A DNA stretch of 64,000 nt from Roseovarius indicus. Lineage in GTDB: Bacteria; Pseudomonadota; Alphaproteobacteria; Rhodobacterales; Rhodobacteraceae. The position numbers and the translations under genes were made by a program. The stretch spans positions 310,001 through 374,000 of the forward strand of contig NZ_CP031599.1 of assembly GCF_008728195.1 (NCBI RefSeq), written 5' to 3'. Within the stretch, counting starts at the first letter, position 1, and each line of letters begins with the position of its first letter. The notes under the pieces are model-generated. The model was not told where the DNA came from. It was given only the letters and a program-made list of their open reading frames with translations, and did no database searches. Of the stretch, positions 52,145-62,735 are shown piece after piece.

Positions 52145-53189
52145 CCGACATGACCGATATGGCCGAGACGGAGCGCACAGCTTCCGCGACGGCGACGGGC
52201 GAGACGGTCTTGTCCGTGCAGAACCTGTCGACCGAGTTCCGGAGCCGGAAGGGCAGCGTGCGCGCCGTCGACGGCATGTCCTTAGACCTCAGAAAGGGCG
52301 AGATTCTCTCGATCGTGGGAGAATCCGGGTCCGGTAAGAGCGTCACCTCGCTGTCGATCATGGGCCTTCTGCCCTATCCGGCGGGCCACATCGCCGGGGG
52401 ACGGATCCTCTTCGAAGGCCGGGATCTGGTGACGCTGCCGGACCGGGAGATGCGGAAGCTTCGCGGTGCGGGTCTGTCGATGGTCTTCCAGGAGCCTCTG
52501 ACCTCGCTCAACCCGGTCCTCTCGATCGGGCGGCAGATGACCGAAGGCATCATGCAGCACCTCGGCGTGGGCAAGGCCGAAGCCGAGAAGCGCGCCATAA
52601 AGATGATGCGCCGCGTCAGCATTCCCGCACCCGAGGCGCGGCTGAAGGATTATCCTCACCAGTACTCCGGCGGCATGCTTCAGCGGATCATGATCGCGAT
52701 CGCCATGTCCTGCGATCCGCGCGTCCTGATCGCGGACGAGCCGACGACCGCGCTCGACGTGACCATCCAGGCCCAGATCCTGGAACTGATGCGGGAGTTG
52801 CGCGACCGCACAGGCGCTTCGATCGTGCTGATCACGCATGACATGGGCGTCGTGGCCGAAATGGCCGATCGGGTGATCGTGATGTACTGCGGCCGGAAGG
52901 TCGAGGAAGGACGCGTGGAGAAGGTCTTCGCCAAGCCGAAACATCCCTACACGCTCGGCCTGCTCGGCTCGCTTCCGGTACTGGGCCATGCGGGGCCCGT
53001 CGGGGACGCGGAACTTGCGGAGATCCCCGGGGTGGTCCCCGCGCTCGACGCGCTGCCGCCCGGCTGCCGCTTCTCGGACCGCTGCCGTTTCGCGACCGAC
53101 AGATGCCGCGCCGAGGGTCCGCCTTTCGAAGAGGCCGAACCCGGACATTTCAGTGCGTGCTGGCACTGGGACGAACTGGAAGGCCGGAT

Positions 53190-53193
<4 letters not shown>
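52141..53193 (+). CDS. Peptide ABC importer ATPase (DppD type)
   Basis: 350 aa. Walker A GESGSGKSVTS (about residues 60-70), Q-loop FQEPLTSLNP, signature YSGGMLQR (about 172), Walker B VLIADEPTTALD (about 195) and H-loop ITHDMG are all present. The oligopeptide-ATPase C-terminal Cys cluster PPGCRFSDRCRFATDRC (about 305-325) and FSACWHW end the protein and probably bind an Fe-S cluster. Translationally coupled to both neighbours by 4-bp overlaps. Confidence 0.94.
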
Positions 53194-54172
<979 letters not shown>

Positions 54173-54176
<4 letters not shown>

Positions 54177-55114
54177 CGGTCGGGATCGGTGCCGCCGGGC
54201 CCAATGCCGGGCTGGCCGTCTTCCGCGCGCTCGCCGCAGCCGAGGCTGTGGGCGACGGCGCCATCGGCGGCTTCGCCGTTTTTGCGGCACTGACGGCAGA
54301 CGGTCGGCTCTTCCGTGCCGAGACGCAGCGCGGTGGCACCGCGACCCTTTTCACCGAGGGCGAGACCACCGGAACGCCGCCGCCGGCGCAGGTCGCGACG
54401 GCCCCCTTTGCCGCGCTGATGTCGAGCGGGCCAGACCGGCCCGAGCCGCTTTTCCAGTTTCTTGCGGCCTCGGAGACCGGGCTTGTCACCGGGCACCGCC
54501 TGCCGAACACGCCGGGGCCGGACGGACGCCCGGTGAACGAGGCGGTCCTTCGGGCGATGGCGGAGGGACGGAGCGCGGAAGAAGCGCTGGACCTGGTTCT
54601 GGAGCGCGCCCCCCTGATCGACGCGGGGATGATCGCGCTTGGACCCCGCCGGGGACTTGCCGCGCGGAACAGCCAGCTTGTCGCCGCACGGCCGGACCTC
54701 GGCAGCGCGATGTTCAATGCCGAAGGGGCATCGGTGGCCGTCCTTCACAACGCGATCACGCCGGCTGCGGAACTTGCTCCGCTCGTCGCCGCCGTGGCCC
54801 TCGGTGTCATGGCGCCGCCGCATGCCATCGCGGGTCACGCGGTGGTGCGGGCCGGCACGCCGCTGGCCGGCGGCGACGCCCACCGTGTCATCCTTGGACC
54901 CGACGGCGTCGCGACACTGGTCGAAACGACGGACCCGCTGATCCTCTCCGGCCGGCACGTCTGCGCCGCGATCTATCTGGGCGCCCTCGTCGTGAGGGAG
55001 GGGACGCTGCTTGGCCGGACCGTGATGGAGCCGAACGTGCTGGTCGAAGACGGCCGCATCCTGCGCATGAGCGGGAAGGACGAGGTTCGCATCCCCTACG
55101 CGCGGGCGGAGTAG
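54173..55114 (+). CDS. Conserved protein, DUF6963-like, in the peptide-import operon
   Basis: 313 aa, no signal peptide or membrane segment. It begins MTVGIGAAGPNAGLAVFRAL (a possible Thr2-led N-terminus) and has a symmetric alpha/beta pattern with VATAPFAALMSSGPDRPEPL, LPNTPGPDGRPVNEAVL and LIDAGMIALGPRRGLAARNS. I associate this with the DUF6963 group found next to peptide or amidase gene sets, but I am not certain. ATG 54173 overlaps the ATPase stop, and the M20 gene follows after 4 bp. An Ntn-hydrolase-like amidase is one possibility; no catalytic site is demonstrated. Confidence 0.6.
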
Positions 55115-55118
55115 GCCG

Positions 55119-56300
55119 ATGGAAACCGGAAAGATCCTCGAGCGGCTTATCGCGTTCCCGTCGGTCTTCACCTCCGAGGACTACACCGCGATAACCGACT
55201 ATGCGATCTCGCTGCTCGCGCCTCTCGGCATCGCCTGTCATCGGATCGAGGCGCCCGGCGGAGGGCGGGCGGGTCTCTTCGCGGCCACAGGACCTGCGGG
55301 TCCCGGCGGCATCATGCTCTCGGCGCATCTCGACGTGGTGCCGGTGACCGGCCAGAGCTGGCAGACCGATCCCTTCGTCGCCACGGAACGCGACGGCAGG
55401 ATCTTCGGTCGCGGTACTTCGGACATGAAGGGCTTCGCTGCCGCCGCTATCCGCGCAATGGCCAACGCATCGCGCCGTCGCCTTGCACAGCCAATCAAGC
55501 TTGCTCTCTCTTACGACGAAGAAGCTGGCTGCGTTGGAATCTCTCAGATGGTCAGTTCACTCGAAAAAACAATCGGCCTGCCAGATCTGTGTGTCGTAGG
55601 GGAGCCGACCGGAATGCAGATCGTGACTGGGCATAAGGGCAAGGTCTCTCGCCGGATCGAGTTCCGCGGGTCGGCCGGTCACTCCGCCGGCGCCCCCGGC
55701 CATGTCAACGCCCTGCATCTCGCCTGCGATCTGGTTTCCGCGCTCAGAGTGATGCAGGAAGGCATCGCCGCGAAAGGCCCTCGAGCCGAAGGCTACGGCG
55801 TGCCCTACTCGACCATTCATGTCGGCAGCCTCAAAGGTGGCGGCGCCCTCAATATGATCCCCGAAACCGCGACGCTCGAATTCGAGATCCGCCACCTCGC
55901 CGAGGAAGACATTGACGGCCTCCTTCATCGAATTGACGCCCTCGCCGCGCAGATCGCCGGAAAAGCACGCGACACGAGGCCCGAGGCTGCCGTGCAGATC
56001 ACAGAATTCAATCGCTATCCCGGCTTCGACATCGCGCCCGGGCCGGAAACAGAACTTCTTGCAGCCCTCGGCGCGCATTTGCCAGCCGGCAAGGTGGATT
56101 ATGGAACCGACGGCGGAGTAATCGCGGCACAAGGTATCCCGGTCCTGGTCTGCGGCCCGGGCGATATCTCTCGGGCCCACCGTGCGGACGAATACGTGAC
56201 CAACGCGGAACTGTCCGAATGCGACGCCTTTCTGGAGCGTCTGACAGAAAAGCTGGAAACCGGCCTGCCGGTCACGCGGCCAACTTCGCCGCCCGCCTGA
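55119..56300 (+). CDS. M20-family deacylase/peptidase (ArgE/acetylornithine-deacetylase type)
   Basis: 393 aa dinuclear zinc hydrolase. The first metal region is SAHLDVVPVTG (His about residue 70, Asp 72), then GRGTSDMKGF (about 97-106, bridging Asp), catalytic DEEAGC (about 130-135), and a dimerisation domain from about 175 (GHKGKVSRRIEFRGSAGHSA). The C-terminal metal His lies in GDISRAHRADEYV. Its N-terminus reads KILERLIAFPSVF. It probably hydrolyses an N-acyl amino acid or dipeptide taken up by the ABC system, and pairs logically with the racemase. Confidence 0.9.
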   Translation: METGKILERLIAFPSVFTSEDYTAITDYAISLLAPLGIACHRIEAPGGGRAGLFAATGPAGPGGIMLSAHLDVVPVTGQSWQTDPFVATERDGRIFGRGTSDMKGFAAAAIRAMANASRRRLAQPIKLALSYDEEAGCVGISQMVSSLEKTIGLPDLCVVGEPTGMQIVTGHKGKVSRRIEFRGSAGHSAGAPGHVNALHLACDLVSALRVMQEGIAAKGPRAEGYGVPYSTIHVGSLKGGGALNMIPETATLEFEIRHLAEEDIDGLLHRIDALAAQIAGKARDTRPEAAVQITEFNRYPGFDIAPGPETELLAALGAHLPAGKVDYGTDGGVIAAQGIPVLVCGPGDISRAHRADEYVTNAELSECDAFLERLTEKLETGLPVTRPTSPPA

Positions 56301-56397
56301 TGCTTTGGAGAATTTGCCGGTACTCTGCGAACAGCGCTTCGCCGGGCGCTGGCAGACGAACGCAAACCAGTCTCCATTGGGTCAGGATGGTTGTCCC

Positions 56398-56586
56398 TTA
56401 CCCCGCGCAGAGACCGCACCACTCGGCAAGAGCGGCGGCGCGGTTGGCTTTGAAGAGAGTTCGTCTGGAGAGGCTGCGTTCCTGGTTGAAGTGGTTGAAG
56501 ACAGCCGACCCGAAGCGTCCGTCCGTTTCGGGCTCGGAACCGCTATTCGCCGGGCCTTGCGCGAAGGTCCGCAGTTGAGAATTCAC
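56398..56586 (-). pseudogene. Unidentified remnant at the right edge of the cargo
   Basis: A minus-strand frame reads AVFNHFNQERSLSRRTLF, KANRAAALAEWCGLCAG and a stop at 56398. The composition looks like the basic C-terminus of a transposase, but I cannot name it. It sits between the M20 gene (plus) and the coupling-protein gene (minus). The rest of the 56301-56582 gap shows no gene. Confidence 0.3.
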
Positions 56587-58538
56587 CCGTGCTCGGCAAT
56601 TATCGCCCTCGTCGTCTGAACTGCCGAAGCAAGCGCCGTCCGGTCTGTGCTCGTGATACCCAATCCCTCGATATCAAGCGACAGCTGATCCTGGACACCG
56701 CCGCTCGCAGCAGCACGAGCCGCGCGGCCGCGGGCCTTCGTTGAACTAAAAGGATCAGTCTTCGATGGCTTCGCCGCGTTTGGGTCCGCGTCCGGCGCGA
56801 CATTCAACGCCCGCACCTCCTGTAGCTCCAGCTTCAGCTTTTCTACAGTCTCGCGGGTTTCGGACATTTGCCGATCCCGCCGCAGTCTATCCTCGTCCGG
56901 ATACGGGAAGCTCCCCGATTGACCCGCGTGCAGCACATTCAGGGCAGGGTCCTCGAAATACTTCACCCTTCTCGCGCGGATAGGCATCTGCGCGTCGATC
57001 ACAAGGATGACCTCATCGAGATCCATGCGTCGGGCCTCATCCTCTGTCAGGAGCGGGGTATCCTCGGTTCGCTCTGAGACGCTGCGCCCTTCGAACGGAT
57101 TGCGGCCAACAGCGCGGGAGCGGGTTACCACACGCTTGGTGGTCTTGCCGACGGCCTGGCTCAACTCCTCGATCGTCTTCTGCTCTGACGGGGTGAGGTA
57201 GAGCTTCACACCCGCGCCGCCTTGAAGCGACCTGCGGGTATTCTCGCCATAGATTTCGTCCAGCGCAGGGATGGTCTGGGTGACGATGGCGAGGTTTCCG
57301 CCGAAGGAGCGCAGCGTCTTGATGCTTTCGGCGATGATCGGCATTTTCCCCAGCCGGTCGAACTCGTCGAGCATGATCATCACGGGCCAGGGTTCATCGT
57401 CCGCGGGCTCCTGTGCCTGCAGCGAGGCGATCAGGTCTGAGAAAAAGAGACGGATCAGCGGAGCCAACGGGTGGATCATCTCTGACTCGACCACAAGATA
57501 GATCGCATGTGGGCTGCGGCGGATTTCCCGGAATGAGAAGTCAGAGGTCGCGGTGGCGGCGTCGATCGCGCGGTTGTCCCAGGTGTCGAGGCCCGATGTC
57601 ATCAGGAGGGAGAGGTAGGAAGTGAGGGTGTCATTGTTGGTCGATGCCATACGCTCGAAGATCAGTTTGGCCGACTTGTTCTTCACCTCCTGCGAACGCT
57701 TCAAGTATTCCTTCTGCTTGTCGCCCCCCGAGGCTGTGATGCGATAGATCTCGCCGATGGTCGGCACGCCGCGCTCGAAGGCGAGAAGGCCCGCTGCCAC
57801 AAAAAGGTCGATGCCCCCGGCCAAAAGCCCGCTCAGCTTTTCGTTGTCGGTTTGCAGGAAGAGCTTGGCGGTGAGTTTTAGCTCCATCTGCTGCCGGTCA
57901 GGGTTGGTCATGGCCGCGATGCGCGCCAGCGGGTTGTAACGGTGGGTCGGTCGATCCCAGTCGGTCGGTGCGAAGCGGAAGACCTTGTCCCCCATGCTGG
58001 CGCGGAAGCGCGAGGTCTCGCGGAAGTTCTCGCCTTTCACGTCGAGTACCACGGCAGAGCCTTTGTAGGTGAGCAGATTCGGGATCACAAATCCCACGCC
58101 CTTGCCGCGGCCCGTGGGCGCCACGATCAGTGCGTGGGGGAAGGTTTTTGAGACAAGGAACGGGCGCTTGGACTTCGGGGAGCCAAGCTTGCCCAGAAGG
58201 AAGCCGCCACCGGGCTTGGCAAAGAAACCGTTCCTCTTCATCTCGCTGCGGGTCTGCCAATGCGTCGTCCCGAAGCGGGTCAATGCATCCCCCAGAAGCG
58301 TGACGCTCAGCATCAGCGATGCCAGGCCGAAGCCGCCAAGGATGAGGTTCACCCAGAGGAAGTCCTTCGGCGCAGACTGAGACAGACCCCGATATTCGCG
58401 GGCAAGCAGGGTGACGTCGAAACGCGTGGGAGAAAGCCCATAGCGGAACATGACAAAGCCGGTCGCCACGACATAGCCCATGGCGAGACCGACCAGCACG
58501 AGGCTCAACACTCCTAAGGCAATCTTGCCTTTATCCAT
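56583..58538 (-). CDS. virD4: VirD4/TraG-type conjugative coupling protein
   Basis: 651 aa from ATG 58538. Two N-terminal transmembrane helices (residues ~5-28 and 55-80) are followed by the ATPase domain with Walker A VAPTGRGKGVGFVIP (about residue 135), SAVVLDVKGEN, Walker B VMIMLDEFDRLGK (about 385) and VTQTIPALDEIYGENTRRS. It recruits the relaxase-DNA complex to the T4SS. It overlaps the relaxase gene by 8 bp, so the two are co-translated on the minus strand. The C-terminal ~100 residues are charged and low-complexity. Confidence 0.93.
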   Translation of the reverse strand: MDKGKIALGVLSLVLVGLAMGYVVATGFVMFRYGLSPTRFDVTLLAREYRGLSQSAPKDFLWVNLILGGFGLASLMLSVTLLGDALTRFGTTHWQTRSEMKRNGFFAKPGGGFLLGKLGSPKSKRPFLVSKTFPHALIVAPTGRGKGVGFVIPNLLTYKGSAVVLDVKGENFRETSRFRASMGDKVFRFAPTDWDRPTHRYNPLARIAAMTNPDRQQMELKLTAKLFLQTDNEKLSGLLAGGIDLFVAAGLLAFERGVPTIGEIYRITASGGDKQKEYLKRSQEVKNKSAKLIFERMASTNNDTLTSYLSLLMTSGLDTWDNRAIDAATATSDFSFREIRRSPHAIYLVVESEMIHPLAPLIRLFFSDLIASLQAQEPADDEPWPVMIMLDEFDRLGKMPIIAESIKTLRSFGGNLAIVTQTIPALDEIYGENTRRSLQGGAGVKLYLTPSEQKTIEELSQAVGKTTKRVVTRSRAVGRNPFEGRSVSERTEDTPLLTEDEARRMDLDEVILVIDAQMPIRARRVKYFEDPALNVLHAGQSGSFPYPDEDRLRRDRQMSETRETVEKLKLELQEVRALNVAPDADPNAAKPSKTDPFSSTKARGRAARAAASGGVQDQLSLDIEGLGITSTDRTALASAVQTTRAIIAEHG

Positions 58539-60879
58539 GGGTGATCCCCTTCTCACCATGTGCCGCGGCGTGGCGCGCGCGCTGCGCCTCGATCTGCTCT
58601 TCGGCCAGAGCATCGAGAACGCGCTCCATGGCCGGGCCATGCGCGGTGACCTCGCTGCCTTGAAGATAGGTCTTGGCGAGTTCCAGCTGGCGCAGCGGAT
58701 CCTCGGTGAATGTGTCCAGGACGTCCGCGTTACCGGCCCGCAGTGCGTCGATTGCGTCGGGGCTTAGCCGTTCGTTGACCTGCCGGACGATGTCCTGCTG
58801 CTCTGACTCGGAGAGCGGGCCCTCGACGTCGGCGTTTTGCACAAAGGCCATGACCGTTGGCGCGGTCTCTTCCAGATAACGGCGCTCGGCGTAGTCTTGT
58901 CGCGCCTGGTCCTCGATCTCGAAACTGCGCTCGCTGATATAGGCACGCGACGCGCCGAGCGAACGAAGGTGGTTGATTTCGCCCCTAACGGCCTGCCCGA
59001 ATTCGTCATCCGACATCTCCGTGCGATATCGGGCGAGGGTGCGGAGCTCTTCCGTGATCGGACCGAGATGATCCGAAGGATCCCGCAAGGCGAGGTCCAT
59101 GTCGCCAGCATGAAGCGTGCGGTCCTGCGCCGATACCGCATATTGCGGCGGCATTCGACTGTCAGTCATCTGTTCCCAGGCCATCGAGGCCAATTCGGCA
59201 TGCTGCGGAGATCTCTGCGCATAGGCGCCGAACGCGACGCGGGCCTCTTCAACCTCCACGGCGCCGGCCCGCCTTACAGACGGGTCGTCGGAGAACGGAT
59301 GATCGAAATCCGTCCGGCGGAACTGCGCCACCAGCGCCCTGAACGCCTGCCGCTCCGATGGGGCAAAAATGTCGGGCCCGTCCTTCACGAGATCACCCCC
59401 TGGTGCCGCCAACCGCTCACCGAGCACTTCCTCAGCGTCATCCACCTCGTCGATCTCGGTTGGCGCGCGAAGGACGCGCACGTCAGTCAGGACATCGCCC
59501 AACCGAACATGCACGGCTTCCAGCTTGTCGAGCGCTTCTTCCCGGTCCGCAGGTTTATCGAGATCTAGGTCGCTTGCTTTGGCAATCCCCTGCAGATCCT
59601 GTGCCAACCACTGGCGCTCCAGTGCGGCATTGCCTGCCCCTTCCCGCAGGCGCGCGGCCACAGCCTCGACATCGATGCCCGTGCCTTGCAACGCCTCGGC
59701 CAGCTTTGGTGCCACCTCTCCATCGTCAAGACGCGCGAGGTGATCTTCACTTAAGTTCGGCCTTGCATAGATGCCGTCCCGGGACGGGGCATCGACCAGG
59801 GCGGCGGAGCGATCCCCGAGCGGGTTCAAATGCGCGACCGAGGCCAGAACGTCGGTCAGCTTGCGCTCGATCACCGGCCTCTCGGCCGCCGGCGCCCTGT
59901 CGATCGCCGCCTCGATCTGGCGAATGTTCTGAGAAAACTCGGTGATCAGCGTGTCGAACGCTGCTTCGTCTTGGGACATGTAGATGGCTCCGTCAGATTG
60001 AATCTGACCGCCACTGGCAAGGATGGTGCTGGCCCGCTCGAGCGCTTCGGCCACGTCGTCGAAATTCGAACGTGACGCCTCCGCCGCGAGCCCACGGTAG
60101 ATCAACGCCTTGTGCCTGACGGTTTCCAGAGCGGCCCCCAGGTCAGCGCCGGTTCTCTGGCGCTCAACTGGGGGACGACCTTCGTCGCGAGCCTTGTAGA
60201 TTTCATCGATCTCGGCGCGGTAGGTCGTGACGCCGCGATCCAGACGACGCGTCGCCTCGAGGCGGATCCCATGAACTTGGGCCGCCTCGACCATCGCCTC
60301 GCGAAAGGCGTCGTAGTTGAAGTGATGATCCTTCCCGAGAAAGAACATTTCGCCATCCTTGCTGCGGCGGTTCAGAACGATATGCGCATGTGGATGCGCG
60401 CGATCTTGGTGTATTGCAGCAATATAGTCGAATTGCGACCCCTCACCTTGAAAGAACCTCTCGCAGACCGCCTGGGTGATATCGCGCACCTCTTCACCCC
60501 TGGCCCCAACCGGGAATGCCATCAGCAGATGCGACGTATGGCCAAGCTTGGGGCTGTAGCGCTCGTTCCACTGGTTCTCGAACCGCCGCGCCACTCGGTT
60601 GATCTCGGCTTCCGAGAGCTGCTTCTTCCCGTCATGGGTGCCGCGACTGTCGAGGATATGGGTCGACTTTGTTGTGAGATATGTGAGCTGCGCCCGTAGC
60701 TGCGCCCCGGTGTGGCAGCCCCCTTTCGAGATCGCCTTGAAGATCGCTGGCGAATAGCCGCGCGCGGCCCGAACCATCTGCGCGCCCTTGGAAAGCCCCT
60801 GCCAGGATCCCGAAACCCGGCTCCAGCCGCGGTCGAAGAGCGCCGGGTCGATGCCCCGGGCCCGATCACTCCGCGCCAT
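58531..60879 (-). CDS. Conjugative relaxase (VirD2/MobP-like)
   Basis: 782 aa from ATG 60879 (GAGAGGG 6 bp upstream; ATG 60885 is an alternative). The N-terminal relaxase domain has the metal-binding three-His motif DRAHPHAHIVLNRRSKDG (about residues 145-162), with LRAQLTYLTTKST carrying candidate catalytic Tyr about residue 60. The long C-terminal part (about 260-782) is acidic and helical (MGWEQM-like segments, DEFGQAVRGEINHLRSL). It nicks oriT and pilots the strand. It overlaps the MobC-like gene upstream and the coupling protein downstream. Confidence 0.9.
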   Translation of the reverse strand: MARSDRARGIDPALFDRGWSRVSGSWQGLSKGAQMVRAARGYSPAIFKAISKGGCHTGAQLRAQLTYLTTKSTHILDSRGTHDGKKQLSEAEINRVARRFENQWNERYSPKLGHTSHLLMAFPVGARGEEVRDITQAVCERFFQGEGSQFDYIAAIHQDRAHPHAHIVLNRRSKDGEMFFLGKDHHFNYDAFREAMVEAAQVHGIRLEATRRLDRGVTTYRAEIDEIYKARDEGRPPVERQRTGADLGAALETVRHKALIYRGLAAEASRSNFDDVAEALERASTILASGGQIQSDGAIYMSQDEAAFDTLITEFSQNIRQIEAAIDRAPAAERPVIERKLTDVLASVAHLNPLGDRSAALVDAPSRDGIYARPNLSEDHLARLDDGEVAPKLAEALQGTGIDVEAVAARLREGAGNAALERQWLAQDLQGIAKASDLDLDKPADREEALDKLEAVHVRLGDVLTDVRVLRAPTEIDEVDDAEEVLGERLAAPGGDLVKDGPDIFAPSERQAFRALVAQFRRTDFDHPFSDDPSVRRAGAVEVEEARVAFGAYAQRSPQHAELASMAWEQMTDSRMPPQYAVSAQDRTLHAGDMDLALRDPSDHLGPITEELRTLARYRTEMSDDEFGQAVRGEINHLRSLGASRAYISERSFEIEDQARQDYAERRYLEETAPTVMAFVQNADVEGPLSESEQQDIVRQVNERLSPDAIDALRAGNADVLDTFTEDPLRQLELAKTYLQGSEVTAHGPAMERVLDALAEEQIEAQRARHAAAHGEKGITHG

Positions 60880-61453
60880 TCTCATCCCTCTCGGCGAGGC
60901 CCGCCAAGGCAGAGCTGATCTCAAGGTCCAGCAGGCTGCGCCGCGCACGCGACATCTCCTGGACCTGATCGGCCAGATCGAAGACCAGACCCGCAAGGGC
61001 GCGGACGTCACGGTGACTTGAGGCCGGGTAGGACAGTCTCTCGCCCCGCACCTTGGCCTCGTTCAAACGTCGCGCGATCTGGTTCACGTTGTTGCCGACC
61101 CGGTTGAGCGCGGCGCCGAGATTGCGCAACTCGTCACACATCTCGTCGTCGGGCAGGAAGACACCTTCGGCCGCCAGCATCAGTCGGCGCATGGCATCCG
61201 AGCGGTGCGCAATCCCGCGCCGCGACAGCGCCGCGTCGAACCGGCGCAGGTCGTCGTCCGAGACCCGGATCCCCACAACCCGCGATCGGCTGCCGTTCGC
61301 TGTCTGACGCTCACCCCAGTGGTTCACCACGTTGTAGATCGTCTTCAGGCTGACATCGTAGTGGGCTGCCAACGACGCCGCGGAGACGCCGTTCCGGCGG
61401 TCCTGGGCGATGGTCGATCGCTCGATCTCTGACAGTCTGCGGCGGCGGGGCAT
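60866..61453 (-). CDS. mobC: MobC-like relaxosome accessory protein
   Basis: 195 aa from ATG 61453. The N-terminal HTH-like region (SEIERSTIAQDRRNGVSAAS, YDVSLKTIYNVVNHWG) is followed by a ribbon-helix-helix-like stretch (VVGIRVSDDDLRRFDAALSR). The MobC core is LRNLGAALNRVGNNVNQIAR (about 125-145) with a C-terminal coiled coil (LADQVQEMSRARRSLLDLE). It probably binds oriT, which I place directly upstream, and stimulates nicking. It overlaps the relaxase start by 14 bp. Confidence 0.82.
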   Translation of the reverse strand: MPRRRRLSEIERSTIAQDRRNGVSAASLAAHYDVSLKTIYNVVNHWGERQTANGSRSRVVGIRVSDDDLRRFDAALSRRGIAHRSDAMRRLMLAAEGVFLPDDEMCDELRNLGAALNRVGNNVNQIARRLNEAKVRGERLSYPASSHRDVRALAGLVFDLADQVQEMSRARRSLLDLEISSALAGLAERDENGAE

Positions 61454-61487
61454 TTTGAAGTTAACGTTCCTATTTCTTGCCAACTTC

Positions 61488-61640
61488 GTACAAGCCCGCC
61501 GACTCCCAACGCAAGTGGAGTCGGCCATAAGGGCTTGTACTCAATGTAGAAAATCGCCCTGCAGGGGCGATTTCCCGTCCCTTGTCAAATGGATCGCGCT
61601 TCGCGCTCATTGCACCACGCGATGCGGTCCCCGCATCGCG
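61488..61640. other. Candidate oriT: stacked inverted repeats upstream of mobC
   Basis: Three perfect hairpins lie in 153 bp. The first is nested: outer arms GTACAAGCCC (61488-61497) / GGGCTTGTAC (61531-61540) and inner arms GCCGACTCC (61498-61506) / GGAGTCGGC (61517-61525). The second is AAATCGCCC / GGGCGATTT (61551-61573). The third is GCGATGCGG / CCGCATCGC (61619-61639). The region is non-coding, directly upstream of mobC-relaxase-coupling genes and opposite parA, the usual oriT position. The nested stem is the best candidate for the relaxase/MobC site. The nick site itself is not identified. Confidence 0.65.
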
Positions 61641-62005
61641 CATCGCGTCTTTTGCACCCCGTCTCTTGCACCCCGCAAGACGGGTTTTGCTGCGTGCTGA
61701 CCGTCTCGCGTCACCTGCAGAACGCCATACGCGAGGCTGCCTCCCGTCGTCTGGCGCACGCTATCCGTCACCTGCAGTCCGTCCGCAGCACATCGCCAAG
61801 CGCATCCCGACATTTGGAGGGTGTGTGGTGCCCCGCGGCGAATGCTGAAGGCGCCACGGCAGGCGTCGCACGGTCATCGCACAACGCCACCCGCTGCATG
61901 CCAAACGCGGGTCGCATCCCGACTTCTGCTTGACCCCTCCGCCTCATGCGTTTAGCGACACTTTGGTATTATCGTTGCGATTCACTATTTTTGCGGAGGG
62001 CCAGA
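61641..62005. repeat. Non-coding repeat-rich region between oriT candidate and parA
   Basis: Short direct repeats: TTGCACCCCG at 61652-61661 and 61666-61675; CGTCACCTGCAG at 61709-61720 and 61766-61777; GCATCCCGAC at 61802-61811 and 61914-61923. The last 60 bp become AT-richer and end in the parA ribosome-binding site GCGGAGGG. Candidate protein-binding sites (partition centromere, replication or relaxosome). No gene here. Confidence 0.45.
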
Positions 62006-62725
62006 ATGCCGAACGAAAATCTTGTGGTGATCGCAGCGATGGCCCGGAAAGGGGGCAGTGGAAAAACGACGCTTTCGCGCGCCTTGATCAGCGCCGCGAT
62101 CGCCGCCGGACGCAGAGTGATGTTGATCGACACGGACAGCACGAGAGTACTCGGGGCCTGGCATGCTCGGGCGGAAGCCGGTGGGCTGAGTTCGCCGCTT
62201 CTCTGCTCGGCCACCGTCGAAAGCGTGGCGGGTGTCGAGGATCAGATCGATCAGGTCTACATGGCAGGCACAGCAGACTTCATCTTCATCGATACCGCAG
62301 GGGTCGGTGCCGAATGGTCAGACGGCATCGCGGTGCTTGCGGACCACATTGTGACGCCCGTCATGCTGTCAACGTCTGATTTCGATGTCGGCGCGCAGAC
62401 TGCTGATTGGTTTGAGAAACTGAAATCCCGTGTTGACGACCCCTCTAGCCTTCCGCGCCACCACGTCGTCCTCAACATGGTCGACCCGAAAACGACCCGT
62501 GCTGACGCCGCCCTGATTGAAGAAGCGCTCACCCGTTTTCCGGTGATTGAGACCGTCATGATGCGACGGAACACTTACAAGGAGATGGACCAGAAGGGGC
62601 TTCTCCACGCCTTGGCACTGGAAAAGCAAGCCGATCCGAATCCCCTGATGCGCCCACATGTACGTCATGTCGTCGAGGCGCTCGAGGAGGCGACGGACAT
62701 CCTCAACAACATTCTTGCTGCGTGA
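62006..62725 (+). CDS. parA: ParA-family partition ATPase
   Basis: 239 aa from ATG 62006. Deviant Walker A AMARKGGSGKTTLSRALI (about residues 11-28), Walker A' region VMLIDTDSTRVLGAWHAR and Walker B ADFIFIDTAGVGAEWS (about 88-103). It lacks an N-terminal HTH, so it is the short type Ib-like or MipZ-like form that relies on a partner for DNA specificity. The next gene, starting 10 bp downstream, is the natural partner. It helps maintain the element as a low-copy replicon or during its circular phase. Confidence 0.9.
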   Translation: MPNENLVVIAAMARKGGSGKTTLSRALISAAIAAGRRVMLIDTDSTRVLGAWHARAEAGGLSSPLLCSATVESVAGVEDQIDQVYMAGTADFIFIDTAGVGAEWSDGIAVLADHIVTPVMLSTSDFDVGAQTADWFEKLKSRVDDPSSLPRHHVVLNMVDPKTTRADAALIEEALTRFPVIETVMMRRNTYKEMDQKGLLHALALEKQADPNPLMRPHVRHVVEALEEATDILNNILAA

Positions 62726-62735
62726 GGACAGTCGA

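Noticed and set aside
61641..61930. CRISPR-like array from the short direct repeats
   Set aside because: The repeats are only 10-12 bp, occur in pairs of different sequences, and spacing is irregular; no cas genes are nearby, and the Cas4-like domain is part of a helicase fusion.
61582..61933. Two overlapping plus-strand frames of 88 and 114 codons in the oriT/parA gap
   Set aside because: They consist of Arg/His/Ser-rich repeats produced by the hairpins and direct repeats, and lack initiation signals.
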